A stretch of DNA of 64,000 bases, taken from contig JAKSPE010000007.1 in assembly GCA_024405015.1 (NCBI GenBank), forward strand, positions 1 through 64,000, read 5' to 3'. A model generated the notes under the pieces. That model was not told the origin of the DNA and ran no database searches. It saw only the letters and a program-made list of their open reading frames with translations. This document shows, one piece after another, positions 44,047 to 51,493 of this stretch; positions within the stretch are counted from its first letter, which is position 1; every line of letters starts with the position of its first letter. The position numbers and the translations under genes were made by a program. The DNA is from Sphaerochaetaceae bacterium. GTDB lineage: Bacteria; Spirochaetota; Spirochaetia; Sphaerochaetales; Sphaerochaetaceae.

Positions 44047-44370
44047 AGGACTTCTGCCAATGAACAGAAGATGGGAGCCGGAATCAGGGCGATTGAAAAA
44101 TATGCAGCCAAGGGGATGGACGATAGGGGAATCCGCCACGGTGGAAATCCTGAGATTCCAATCATCCCGATCTACACATCCACATTGGAGAAGACCCTTC
44201 TCATCGGAAGAACTCTGTTTGACAGGGGTGTCTACGTGAATCCTGTTCTTCCTCCAGCAACTCCACCAGAGGATTGCCTGCTTCGAACAAGCTACATGGC
44301 AACACACAGCGAGGCCGAGATTGATGAGGCCTTGGATGTAATCAAGGATGTCCTTGACGAACTCCTGTAA
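44047..44370 (+). pseudogene. Truncated duplicate of the palmitoyltransferase-like gene
   Basis: The right part (44101-44370) is the 3' end of the gene at 33978-35153: 270 bp with five differences from 34884-35153, including the stop codon. The left part (44056-44100) matches 34143-34187 at roughly 85%. Between them 696 bp (232 codons, in frame) are missing, with TATG present at both break points (34188 and 34884). The remnant lacks the start, most of the core and the PLP lysine, so it cannot be active. It ends a block flanked by direct repeats. Confidence 0.9.
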
Positions 44371-44392
44371 GTGAAAGACGACAATTCCTATG

Positions 44393-44425
44393 AAAAAAGC
44401 CACAGTCAAATCCTGTGGCTTTTTG
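44393..44425. terminator. Bidirectional terminator between remnant and cupin gene
   Basis: AAAAGCCACAG pairs with CTGTGGCTTTT (44396-44423). It has A and T runs on both sides and so serves both strands. Confidence 0.85.
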
Positions 44426-44444
44426 TATCAGGAAGGAACTGATG

Positions 44445-45212
44445 TCAGTTCTTCTCCTCTGGTGGGAATGGTCCTTCCGGATAGACTTTGAGGAAGTCTT
44501 CGGCCTGAACATAGAGTTCGTAGTAGACGTAATCGAGATGTCCACCCTCAGGGACGATGGAACCATGTGGAAGACCTGCCTTGACGTAGCAGAGATCTCC
44601 AGCCTTCTGCGGGAACTGGTGACCGTCAACTTCCATGATGAAGTTGCAGTTTCCATGGCAGATGTTGTACTGGGCGACTGCTGCATGTCCATACTCGAAG
44701 AAGCCGGAGCCTGCTTCTGCATGGTTGGAACCCATGACGATACGAATCATCTGCTTGCCGGCAACGACTGTTCTCTGAAGAGTTCCATTCTCTGTCTTCT
44801 TGACGTTCTGTGTGTAGACGAGACAGTCGGATTCCTTGCGAAACAGTGGCAGAGCAAGGTGGGTCTGATCATAGAGCTTCATATCATAGTCGGAAAGGGT
44901 GAGGTCGAACTTTGTGTATGTGATATCTGTGAAGGCAGTCATTGTGAAAGCCTCGTCAAGGCTGGCGAAGAAGAATGAGAGTTCCTTGATCTCGTTGACC
45001 TGCTGGGAAGTGGCGATGAAACCTCTTCCATCCTGGATGATATAGGAAGAGAGAACTCTTGGATGAACTTCTGGTGCAAGGGTAGATCCTGCCTTGAGAA
45101 CTCCACGATAGGTCTTGACGTTTGGAAGTGCTCCCGAGATGACTTCGGTCTCTGCGACTCCATTGACAAAAGAAAGCTCAATATCCTCTTTCTTAACATA
45201 AGCGTAATCCAT
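44445..45212 (-). CDS. Cupin-domain protein (bicupin)
   Basis: This 255-residue cytoplasmic protein has two cupin-like halves. The first half has A-P-E-V-H-P-R-V-L; the second has the classical G-D-L-C-Y-V-K-A-G-L-P-H-G motif. It may be an isomerase, dioxygenase-like or sugar/ureide-metabolising enzyme; ureidoglycine aminohydrolase-like bicupins are one option, but I cannot assign it. CGGAGG precedes the ATG. Two similar palindromes flank its promoter, so it is tightly regulated, most simply by the IclR protein encoded next door. Confidence 0.65.
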   Translation of the reverse strand: MDYAYVKKEDIELSFVNGVAETEVISGALPNVKTYRGVLKAGSTLAPEVHPRVLSSYIIQDGRGFIATSQQVNEIKELSFFFASLDEAFTMTAFTDITYTKFDLTLSDYDMKLYDQTHLALPLFRKESDCLVYTQNVKKTENGTLQRTVVAGKQMIRIVMGSNHAEAGSGFFEYGHAAVAQYNICHGNCNFIMEVDGHQFPQKAGDLCYVKAGLPHGSIVPEGGHLDYVYYELYVQAEDFLKVYPEGPFPPEEKN

Positions 45213-45229
45213 TTTAATCCTCCGAATAG

Positions 45230-45254
45230 AAAAATGAAAATCGTTTTCATTTTT
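45230..45254. promoter_or_regulatory. Operator palindrome 1 (KdgR-like) before the cupin gene
   Basis: AAAAATGAAAA (45230-45240) and TTTTCATTTTT (45244-45254) form a perfect inverted repeat around TCG, between the promoter and the start codon. It resembles the KdgR (IclR family) box pattern with TGAAA and TTTCA arms. Confidence 0.75.
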
Positions 45255-45270
45255 GTTAGAACATAGCTAT

Positions 45271-45299
45271 ATTACAGCACTGTTTGTGCGCATAGTCAA
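45271..45299 (-). promoter_or_regulatory. Promoter of the cupin gene
   Basis: On the minus strand: TTGACT (45294-45299), 17-bp spacer, TGTAAT (45271-45276). Confidence 0.65.
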
Positions 45300-45302
45300 A
45301 TA

Positions 45303-45327
45303 AAAAATGAAATCAATTTTCATTTTT
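45303..45327. promoter_or_regulatory. Operator palindrome 2 (KdgR-like) before the cupin gene
   Basis: AAAAATGAAA (45303-45312) and TTTCATTTTT (45318-45327) form an inverted repeat with a 5-nt centre. It is the same type as 45230-45254 and lies just upstream of the -35 box; centres are 73 bp apart, close to seven helical turns. Confidence 0.75.
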
Positions 45328-45396
45328 GTGAAAAATGCCTTCGGATTACGGCTTTGAGACGTGAATGGATAAAAGTTTAACCTATGCAGAAGACGA

Positions 45397-46212
45397 TCAG
45401 TAATTGCGCTCGGAAGCAGGAACATAGCCCATGATCTTGGAGATTGACAGGGCTGCTTCCCTAAGTTTCTCGAGATAGGTGTCTCGATTGTCTTCCGAAT
45501 TGCGGAACAGAGGCCAGTTGACGCTTATGGAGGCGATGATCTGCTTGTTCGCATCAAAGACAGGATAGGCAAGGGAATGGACATCCTGTTCGTATTCACT
45601 GACAACCTCTGAGAATCCCTGAAGCCGAATCTGCTGTAGCTGCTGCTTGAGTACGACTGGAGATGTGACGGTATTGATGGTGTAGGGAATCAGACGGGTC
45701 TTGCTGAGGTAATGGTCCAGCTGCTCGTCATTCATACCTGCAAGGAGAATCTTGCCCATGGCAGTGCAGTACAGCGGACAACGTTTTCCGATTCTCTCAT
45801 AGAATCGGGCTGAGAACTTGGATTCGATTCTCTGCAGATGAAGCTCCTCATCCTCATCAAGTATGCCAAGGATGGTGGTCTCTCCGGTATAGTAGCTCAG
45901 ATCCTCGATATAGGGCTTTGCCAATCTGGACAGTTCGACATCTTCCACGCTTCTGGATGCCAGCATGAAGATCTTTGAAGAAAGACGGTATCGTCCGAAA
46001 GTGTCCTTGTCTACATAACCTGTCTTCTGCAGAACCTGCAGGAAGCGGAACAGTGTCGGTCTGGATAGATTCACGATGGAGGCAAGATCCTCGAGAATGA
46101 TTCCATTGTGGAAAGAAAGAGACTCCAGGATGTTCAGCGTTCGATAAGCGGCGTTCTTTGACAGATCCTCTGTCTCCATTCCATTCTCAAAAGATGAATT
46201 GCTTTCCTTCAC
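45397..46212 (-). CDS. IclR family transcriptional regulator
   Basis: The 271-residue protein has an N-terminal winged helix: A-A-Y-R-T-L-N-I-L-E-S-L, L-E-D-L-A-S-I-V-N-L-S-R-P-T-L-F-R-F-L. The IclR effector domain follows (R-C-P-L-Y-C-T-A-M-G-K-I-L-L-A-G, S-V-N-W-P). A GTG start with AGGGG upstream is assumed. It lies in the same direction as the cupin gene, which carries two palindromes of the IclR/KdgR type, so that gene is its likely target. The ligand is unknown. Confidence 0.88.
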   Translation of the reverse strand: MKESNSSFENGMETEDLSKNAAYRTLNILESLSFHNGIILEDLASIVNLSRPTLFRFLQVLQKTGYVDKDTFGRYRLSSKIFMLASRSVEDVELSRLAKPYIEDLSYYTGETTILGILDEDEELHLQRIESKFSARFYERIGKRCPLYCTAMGKILLAGMNDEQLDHYLSKTRLIPYTINTVTSPVVLKQQLQQIRLQGFSEVVSEYEQDVHSLAYPVFDANKQIIASISVNWPLFRNSEDNRDTYLEKLREAALSISKIMGYVPASERNY

Positions 46213-46295
46213 TTGGATACCCCTGATTCTGCAGATATCCTATTTTATACTTTTCCAACATTGAAATACAAGGATTAACTTTCATACACCTGACA

Positions 46296-46393
46296 GGGAC
46301 CGCCCTACGGCGCTTTCAGGGAAGGGCGCGCCTACGGGCCGGCTTTGCTTCGGATGATTCTCAATCATCCTCCTATCGCAAAGCTTCGATCCC
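46296..46393. repeat. tRNA-linked structured element, copy B (behind tRNA-Arg)
   Basis: It has the same architecture as 9349-9448. The outer stem is GGGACCG (46296-46302) with CGATCCC (46387-46393), one mismatch. Hairpin 2 is GCCC-tac-GGCGC with GCGCC-tac-GGGC (46302-46339). Hairpin 3 is GCTTTGC (46342-46348) with GCAAAGC (46378-46384), enclosing GGATGAT (46352-46358) and ATCATCC (46364-46370). It lies 54 nt behind tRNA-Arg, beyond the terminator. Read on the minus strand, its far end repeats the tRNA-Arg 3' end (CGRTCCCTGYCAGGYGTA, 15 of 18 identical). Confidence 0.75.
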
Positions 46394-46410
46394 CTCATGT
46401 GAGGACAATA

Positions 46411-46445
46411 AAAAACGGAGAACCCCAGTTGGGATTCTCCGTTTC
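46411..46445 (-). terminator. Terminator of tRNA-Arg
   Basis: ACGGAGAA (46415-46422) pairs with TTCTCCGT (46435-46442), with an inner C/G stem. On the minus strand a T run follows. Confidence 0.85.
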
Positions 46446-46446
46446 T

Positions 46447-46520
46447 TACGCCTGGCAGGGATCGAACCTGTAACCTGCGGATTCGAAGTCCGACGCTCTA
46501 TCCAATTGAGCTACAGGCGC
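46447..46520 (-). tRNA. tRNA-Arg (anticodon TCG)
   Basis: On the minus strand: acceptor GCGCCTG with CAGGCGT (one G-U), D arm TAGCTCAATTGGATAGAGC, anticodon loop CTTCGAA (TCG), and T arm CAGGTTCGATCCCTG. The discriminator is A and CCA is not encoded. Confidence 0.95.
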
Positions 46521-46594
46521 AACTGCTAATGATAGTAATGGTTCTTACTGATAACGTCAATAAATGTGGACAAATATGCACGTCAACAGAAGAA

Positions 46595-46621
46595 CAAAAA
46601 AAATCCAGCATTTCTGCTGGA
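46595..46621 (-). terminator. Terminator behind tRNA-His
   Basis: TCCAGCA (46604-46610) pairs with TGCTGGA (46615-46621). On the minus strand eight Ts follow. Confidence 0.85.
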
Positions 46622-46632
46622 CCCTTTGTTAG

Positions 46633-46705
46633 GGTGGATGAAGGGGCTCGAACCCTCAACAACCAGATCCACAATCTGGCGCTCTACCATTGAACTACAT
46701 CCACC
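46633..46705 (-). tRNA. tRNA-His (anticodon GTG)
   Basis: On the minus strand: acceptor GTGGATG with CATCCAC, the extra 5' G opposite C73 typical of tRNA-His, anticodon loop TTGTGGA (GTG), and T arm GAGGGTTCGAGCCCCTT. A promoter with TTGACT and TATTTA lies upstream (46725-46755). Confidence 0.95.
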
Positions 46706-46786
46706 ATGATGTCAATCGACTTGCTAAATATGACTTAAGAGCAAAAAAAAGTCAACCTTATTTTTCAAGTTCAACCTTAGTTGTTC

Positions 46787-48952
46787 TCAGTGTCTGCATT
46801 TAAGTGTGACGATCACACAGCTTGTGTTCCACATAAGAGGGGCAGCACAAAGCAGGGTGATGAGCTCCTTCTCCAGTTTCTCGGCCTCGGTCTGTGTGAG
46901 TTCTGGAAGGGCAGGGATATAACTTGCCCTGACCCAACGTGAGACATCGGACTCCCGGGCACTTCTGGATTCTGTGAAGCGGAAGTCGGAGACCTCCACG
47001 TCATCGAATTTGCTTTTGAGCATGGTGATGAGGTCTTCTCTTGTGGCAACCTTACTGTAGATCTTCTTTTCGGCCTTCAGAAGGGTGTCCTGAAGTGGAC
47101 CCATATGGATGAACTCGGAAAGTCTTGAGGCTTCTGAAATGATGGTTTCACACAGCACGATATCACCGTTTGGAGCAAGACGACCCTTTGCCTTATCGAG
47201 GATGATCGAACCCTTTCTGAGGTCTGTCAGAACGTTTCTGCCTACGACATGCTCAAAGCGGATATCCTTTTCGACACTGTCATCAAGGCCCTCGATGAGC
47301 TTTGCGTTATCGGCATTACAGACGAGCTTTGGAGCACTGACGCTGTCCAGTGTGGAGATGTAGTGCTGGATATGGGCAGTCTCTTCCGAGTTCTTCACGC
47401 CTGCGACAACCAGGCCCTCCGGGGTGCGTCGGAAAGCTTCCCAGACCAGAAGGCCATGACCTGCATTCAGAACAAGGATTCTGTCCGACCTTGTGATCTC
47501 AAGCTGAGAGAACACGCGTGTTCGGATTTCTTCCAGGGCTTTGCTGCGACCGCTCATGGTTCTGCGGAGCCAGAGGTCTCTTCCTTTGTCATCCGGTGAA
47601 TAGGTGAGGTTTTCAGGAAATGCGTTGACATCAACACTTTCCAACTGGATCTCTCGTCTGCGGTTGACCAAGTCTGCAATCTGCTTTTCGTAACCAATCT
47701 GTCCCACATGGTAGTAGACCTTTCCCTGAAGCTCATTTGGCAGGTACTGCTGAGCCACCCAGTGATCCTGGTAGGCATGTGGATACATGTAACCCTCTCC
47801 ATGGCCAAAGCCTTTGGAATCTCGGCTGGCATCGCGAAGATGGTTTGGAACCTCGGCCTTGGCAGCTTCCTCCTGCACACTCTTAAGCGCATCGAAGAAG
47901 CCCATGGCACTGTTGCTCTTTGGAGCGGTTGCCAGATACAAGCAGGCATGGGTGAGGTGATAGCGGCCTTCCGGCATGCCGATCATGTTGAATGCTGCGG
48001 CATCGGACTGGACCACGACAATGGCGTTCGGATCTGCAAGACCTACGTCTTCACAGGCGCTGATCATCATGCGGCGGAAGATGAAACGAGGATCCTCTCC
48101 GGCATAGACCATCTTGGCAAGCCAGTAGAGGGCTGCGTCTGGGTCACTTCCGCGAAGGGATTTGATGAAGGCACTGATGACATCGAAATGGTAATCGCCT
48201 TCCTTGTCGTAGAGAACGGCTTTTCTCTGGATGCTTTCTTCTGCAGTCTCCTTGGTGATAAAGACCTTGTCGCCCTCTCTTGGTGTGGTGACGACAGCCA
48301 GTTCCAGTGCGTTGAGGATACTTCTGGCATCGCCGTTTGCGACATCGACAAGGTGCTCGAGAGCACCCTCTTCAAAACTGACATCGAGCTTTCCGTAGCC
48401 GCGCTCCTTGTCATGGATGGCCTGCCAGGCGATCTTGGTAAGATCCTCCGATGTCAGTGGCTTGAGCTGGAAGATGCGGGATCTGCTGACCAAAGCGGCA
48501 TTGACCTCAAAGAACGGATTTTCTGTGGTGGCTCCGATGAGGATGAAGGTTCCGTTTTCGACCCAAGGCAGAAGGGCGTCCTGCTGGCTTTTGTTCCAAC
48601 GGTGAACCTCATCGACAAACAGGATGGTTCTACGACCATAGAGGTCAAGGCGCTGCTTTGCTGCATCGATTTCTTCTCGTAGCTCCTTGACACCGGAAAG
48701 GACGGCATTGATGGTTGAGAAATGGCTTTTTGTTGTGTTGGCAATGACGCGTGCCAGTGTTGTCTTTCCGGTTCCTGGAGGACCGTAGAAGATGACGCTG
48801 GAAAGCTGGTCGGCCTGAATGGATCGTCTGAGAAGTCTTCCAGGTCCGATGATGTGGTCCTGCCCGATGTACTCGTTGAGTGTCCTTGGACGCATGCGGT
48901 ATGCCAGTGGCTGGGATTTCATATCAACTCTGCTGCTGTCAAACAGTTCCAT
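46787..48952 (-). CDS. RarA/MgsA-type AAA ATPase with a methyltransferase-like C-terminal extension
   Basis: The protein has 721 residues. Residues 1 to about 430 are a RarA (replication-associated recombination) clamp-loader-like ATPase: R-P-R-T-L-N-E-Y-I-G-Q, Walker A G-P-P-G-T-G-K-T-T, Walker B I-L-F-V-D-E-V-H-R, sensor G-A-T-T-E-N-P-F. It handles stalled replication forks. About 280 extra residues follow, with a Rossmann-like entry (I-L-V-L-N-A-G-H-G-L-L-V-W-E-A-F) and later C-E-T-I-I-S-E-A, suggesting a methyltransferase fold. AGGAGG precedes the ATG. It is the third gene of a unit with the RluA enzyme and a lipoprotein. Confidence 0.8.
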   Translation of the reverse strand: MELFDSSRVDMKSQPLAYRMRPRTLNEYIGQDHIIGPGRLLRRSIQADQLSSVIFYGPPGTGKTTLARVIANTTKSHFSTINAVLSGVKELREEIDAAKQRLDLYGRRTILFVDEVHRWNKSQQDALLPWVENGTFILIGATTENPFFEVNAALVSRSRIFQLKPLTSEDLTKIAWQAIHDKERGYGKLDVSFEEGALEHLVDVANGDARSILNALELAVVTTPREGDKVFITKETAEESIQRKAVLYDKEGDYHFDVISAFIKSLRGSDPDAALYWLAKMVYAGEDPRFIFRRMMISACEDVGLADPNAIVVVQSDAAAFNMIGMPEGRYHLTHACLYLATAPKSNSAMGFFDALKSVQEEAAKAEVPNHLRDASRDSKGFGHGEGYMYPHAYQDHWVAQQYLPNELQGKVYYHVGQIGYEKQIADLVNRRREIQLESVDVNAFPENLTYSPDDKGRDLWLRRTMSGRSKALEEIRTRVFSQLEITRSDRILVLNAGHGLLVWEAFRRTPEGLVVAGVKNSEETAHIQHYISTLDSVSAPKLVCNADNAKLIEGLDDSVEKDIRFEHVVGRNVLTDLRKGSIILDKAKGRLAPNGDIVLCETIISEASRLSEFIHMGPLQDTLLKAEKKIYSKVATREDLITMLKSKFDDVEVSDFRFTESRSARESDVSRWVRASYIPALPELTQTEAEKLEKELITLLCAAPLMWNTSCVIVTLKCRH

Positions 48953-48961
48953 TCATGCCTC

Positions 48962-49678
48962 CTATCTGTCCAGACCAAGCACGCGTGCTGCTGTTGGGTC
49001 CATGTCAGGATTTGGTGTGGTCCTGATGAGAGTCTCTTTCTGGGTGAAATATGTGAAATATAGGTCGGCAACAAGTTTTGAGACCTTTGATGCAATGTCG
49101 CTTTCGCTGATTGGCTTTCCGCTGCCATTGCCCAAAAGCTCCTGTGTCGCGACCCATGCATTGTACTGTGTCACCATGGCGTTCCAGTTCTCAAGGTTAA
49201 GCTCGTGAAGCCTTTCGTGGATTGCCTTCTCAATGATGGAGAAGTACAGCTGTCTGTAAAGCTCTGCGATGGAGGAGTCGGATGTTTCGACCATCTGCTG
49301 CGGATTTTCAAACTCAATTGTGTCGAGGACCTCATTGCTGAGGTTTGTGAGATAGTTGAAATTCGAAAGAAGAAAGTCCGCAACCTGTGTTGACCAGGAT
49401 TGGATCAGCCTTCCCATACCAGGGATGGATGGGCTTTCCGTTTCCAGAAATGCATATTCGTTTGGAATCAGTGTGTGTCGGTAAGAGGTCAGAGCCATGA
49501 ACATTTCGGTGACTGCCTGCTCTTGGGTCTGGTCTTTGACAAGCTGTAGGGTGTAGTCATACTCGAACTCAAAGTTCTCGCTGCCTGGTGTCATTGTCAT
49601 GCAGGAAGAGAGAAGAATAAGTGCTGTAGTGAGGAGTATTGTCGTGAGAAGGACCTTGTGTCCAAGCTTGTTTCCCAT
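48962..49678 (-). CDS. Lipoprotein of unknown function
   Basis: The 238-residue protein has a lipoprotein leader (M-G-N-K-L-G-H-K-V-L... L-L-S-S-C), then a mainly helical acidic body without a known motif. The start at 49678 is where the signal peptide begins; a longer frame would overlap the RluA gene. It lies 17 bp after the RluA gene and 9 bp before rarA, so it belongs to the same transcript. Function not recognisable. Confidence 0.7.
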   Translation of the reverse strand: MGNKLGHKVLLTTILLTTALILLSSCMTMTPGSENFEFEYDYTLQLVKDQTQEQAVTEMFMALTSYRHTLIPNEYAFLETESPSIPGMGRLIQSWSTQVADFLLSNFNYLTNLSNEVLDTIEFENPQQMVETSDSSIAELYRQLYFSIIEKAIHERLHELNLENWNAMVTQYNAWVATQELLGNGSGKPISESDIASKVSKLVADLYFTYFTQKETLIRTTPNPDMDPTAARVLGLDR

Positions 49679-49695
49679 GTCTTGTATCCTAGCAT

Positions 49696-50364
49696 TTATA
49701 AAGTGAATCTGAAAGCCCTTGCTCCCCAAAGTGGAAACTGTATGCCGGTGCAGGTAAGATCCAGTTCGGTATCCCCGCCTAGGCCGTAGAGAGAGTCTCC
49801 GACAATCGGGTAGCCAAGCCATGCAAGGTGAGCTCGGATCTGGTGCCGAAAGCCTCGTGTGATGGTGCATTCAAACACATGCTCCTTGGCATCGATCAAG
49901 GTGATTTCTGTTGTGTAGAGGGTCTTGGAATCGGCTCGTTTGATGTCCAGTGTTGGACGCACCTCTTTGGCTCCAGGACCATAGGAGCGGAAAAAGGAGG
50001 TGACCGAAAGACGTCCGTTTTCTGAAAGTGTAGGGGAATCCTTTGTCACAAGTCTGTCATCACAAACGGTCCTTGCCCGATAGGTCTTGCAAAAGAGATC
50101 GCGGCTTTGGATGTCGGATAGGTAGTCATAGAACTTTTGGGTCTTCGCAAAGACGACAAGACCTGCGGTTGCCGTATCCAGGCGATGCATGGTGCCATAT
50201 TCCCAGCTGTTCTTTCCGCTGACGCTCAGAACTTCAGGGCACTCGGATGCCACCTCGCCCAAAAGGGTCCCTTCCATAGGCTGGCCTTTCAGTGGAACGG
50301 TAGGCATTCCGTGAGGCTTGTTGGCAATAGCCAGATCTGAATTCTGATAAAGTACGAACGACAT
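49696..50364 (-). CDS. RluA family RNA pseudouridine synthase
   Basis: This 222-residue enzyme converts uridine to pseudouridine in rRNA or tRNA. The catalytic-aspartate motif is H-R-L-D-T-A-T-A-G-L; I-A-N-K-P-H-G-M-P-T opens the domain, and R-G-F-R-H-Q-I-R-A-H-L is the family signature near the end. There is no S4 domain. The ATG at 50364 begins directly after a -10 box with no ribosome site, so translation is probably leaderless. First gene of the unit with the lipoprotein and rarA. Confidence 0.88.
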   Translation of the reverse strand: MSFVLYQNSDLAIANKPHGMPTVPLKGQPMEGTLLGEVASECPEVLSVSGKNSWEYGTMHRLDTATAGLVVFAKTQKFYDYLSDIQSRDLFCKTYRARTVCDDRLVTKDSPTLSENGRLSVTSFFRSYGPGAKEVRPTLDIKRADSKTLYTTEITLIDAKEHVFECTITRGFRHQIRAHLAWLGYPIVGDSLYGLGGDTELDLTCTGIQFPLWGARAFRFTL

Positions 50365-50370
50365 GCTAAG

Positions 50371-50400
50371 AGAATACACTTTATGTGTGTGCTTTGTGAA
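50371..50400 (-). promoter_or_regulatory. Leaderless promoter of the RluA gene
   Basis: Minus strand: TTCACA (50395-50400), 18-bp spacer, TATTCT (50371-50376). Six nucleotides separate the -10 box from the ATG, so the transcript should start at or next to the start codon. Confidence 0.6.
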
Positions 50401-50437
50401 GTTTTGTGTCAAAACATCCCTGTTTTGCATTAGTGGC

Positions 50438-50466
50438 TTGACGGTTTGCAAGTTTTGGATGAAATT
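50438..50466 (+). promoter_or_regulatory. Promoter of the Bax inhibitor-1 gene
   Basis: TTGACG (50438-50443) with a weak -10 (TGAAAT at 50460-50465). The ATG is at 50473, 7 nt later; again no ribosome site. Confidence 0.4.
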
Positions 50467-50472
50467 TGGGGT

Positions 50473-51174
50473 ATGGATAGAGAATCAGTATTTTCAACCC
50501 CTATGGCCAGGGAGAATGGCCTTCTGAAAAATGTTTACCTTTGGATGACTGCAGGTCTGACACTGACAGCTGTGGTCGCCTATGCCATCGGATCAAATCC
50601 GGCTTTGCTTTCCAGAATCTACTCTTCCGGAATGTATCTGCTTCTTGTCATTGCACAGCTTGCCGTTGTGTTCATCCTGTCTGCAAGACTTCATAGGATG
50701 TCAGCAAGATCTGCTGTCATCTCCTTTGCCTTGTACTCTGTCATCACAGGTGCCATGCTCAGTTCCATCGTTGCAATCTACACTGGAGCAATGGTTTCCA
50801 GGGCCTTCTTCACCACTGCACTGATGTTTGGAGGAATGAGCCTTTATGCCATGACCACAAAGAGAAATCTCTCCAACTGGTCTTCCATCTTCGTGATGGC
50901 TCTTTGGGGTATGATTGCAGCTTCGATCCTGAATCTGATTTTCCATTCGGAAGGACTTTACTACATCATGAGCTTCATCGGAGTCGTCCTGTTCTGCGGC
51001 ATCACTGCATGGGATACCCAGAAGATCATCAGCCTCAACAACAGCTATGGTTATAATGTTGACGAAGAGACCTATGTGAAGCTTTCCATCCTGTGTGCTC
51101 TTGAGCTTTACTTGGATTTCATCAACATCTTTTTGTATCTGATTCGAATCTTCGGAAACAACAGAAGAAACTAG
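50473..51174 (+). CDS. Bax inhibitor-1/YccA family membrane protein
   Basis: The protein has 233 residues and seven membrane helices. The BI-1 pattern is clear: L-L-K-N-V-Y-L-W-M-T-A-G-L-T-L-T at helix 1, T-A-L-M-F-G-G-M-S-L-Y-A in the middle, T-A-W-D-T-Q-K-I and A-L-E-L-Y-L-D-F-I-N-I-F-L-Y-L at the end. Bacterial members are linked to pH-dependent calcium leak and to FtsH, but the role here is unknown. The ATG at 50473 is preferred over a TTG upstream that lies in the promoter. Confidence 0.9.
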   Translation: MDRESVFSTPMARENGLLKNVYLWMTAGLTLTAVVAYAIGSNPALLSRIYSSGMYLLLVIAQLAVVFILSARLHRMSARSAVISFALYSVITGAMLSSIVAIYTGAMVSRAFFTTALMFGGMSLYAMTTKRNLSNWSSIFVMALWGMIAASILNLIFHSEGLYYIMSFIGVVLFCGITAWDTQKIISLNNSYGYNVDEETYVKLSILCALELYLDFINIFLYLIRIFGNNRRN

Positions 51175-51196
51175 TTTCAGACTTGTTCTGGGTATG

Positions 51197-51224
51197 AAAA
51201 AGGGACTCCGCGGAGTCCCTTTTT
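51197..51224. terminator. Bidirectional terminator (28-bp perfect palindrome)
   Basis: AAAAAGGGACTCCG (51197-51210) is followed directly by its exact reverse complement (51211-51224), giving A and T runs for both convergent genes. Confidence 0.9.
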
Positions 51225-51244
51225 TCATGTTCGGCTAGTGCATT

Positions 51245-51493
51245 TCAGCCTTCATAAGGCTCGGTGATGACACCCTCTGCGCTCTCGCCAGGTCTGCTTG
51301 TGACAATCTCGATTCTGCGCTCGATCTTGGAAAGCTCGGTGTCCACTTCGTTGGCAAGCTTCATGCCGTCCTCATAGAGGGATACTGCCTTCTGGAGGTC
51401 TGTTGCAGGGTCAGAGAGGATTCTGGAAATCTCCTCCATGCGTGCGAGTTTCTGCTCGAAATCCATTGTCTGATTCTCATCTTTCTTTGCCAT
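51245..51493 (-). CDS. xseB: Exodeoxyribonuclease VII small subunit
   Basis: The 82-residue protein shows the XseB pattern: F-E-Q-K-L-A-R-M-E-E-I-S, then L-Q-K-A-V-S-L-Y-E-D-G-M-K-L. It forms helical bundles that bind XseA; the complex degrades single-stranded DNA from either end. It overlaps xseA by 17 bp and is translated from the same message. Confidence 0.93.
   Translation of the reverse strand: MAKKDENQTMDFEQKLARMEEISRILSDPATDLQKAVSLYEDGMKLANEVDTELSKIERRIEIVTSRPGESAEGVITEPYEG

Noticed and set aside
34884-44370. Composite transposon carrying the TetR-liv block
   Set aside because: The flanking repeats are gene fragments in direct orientation with no transposase or terminal inverted repeats; recombination or duplication explains them better.
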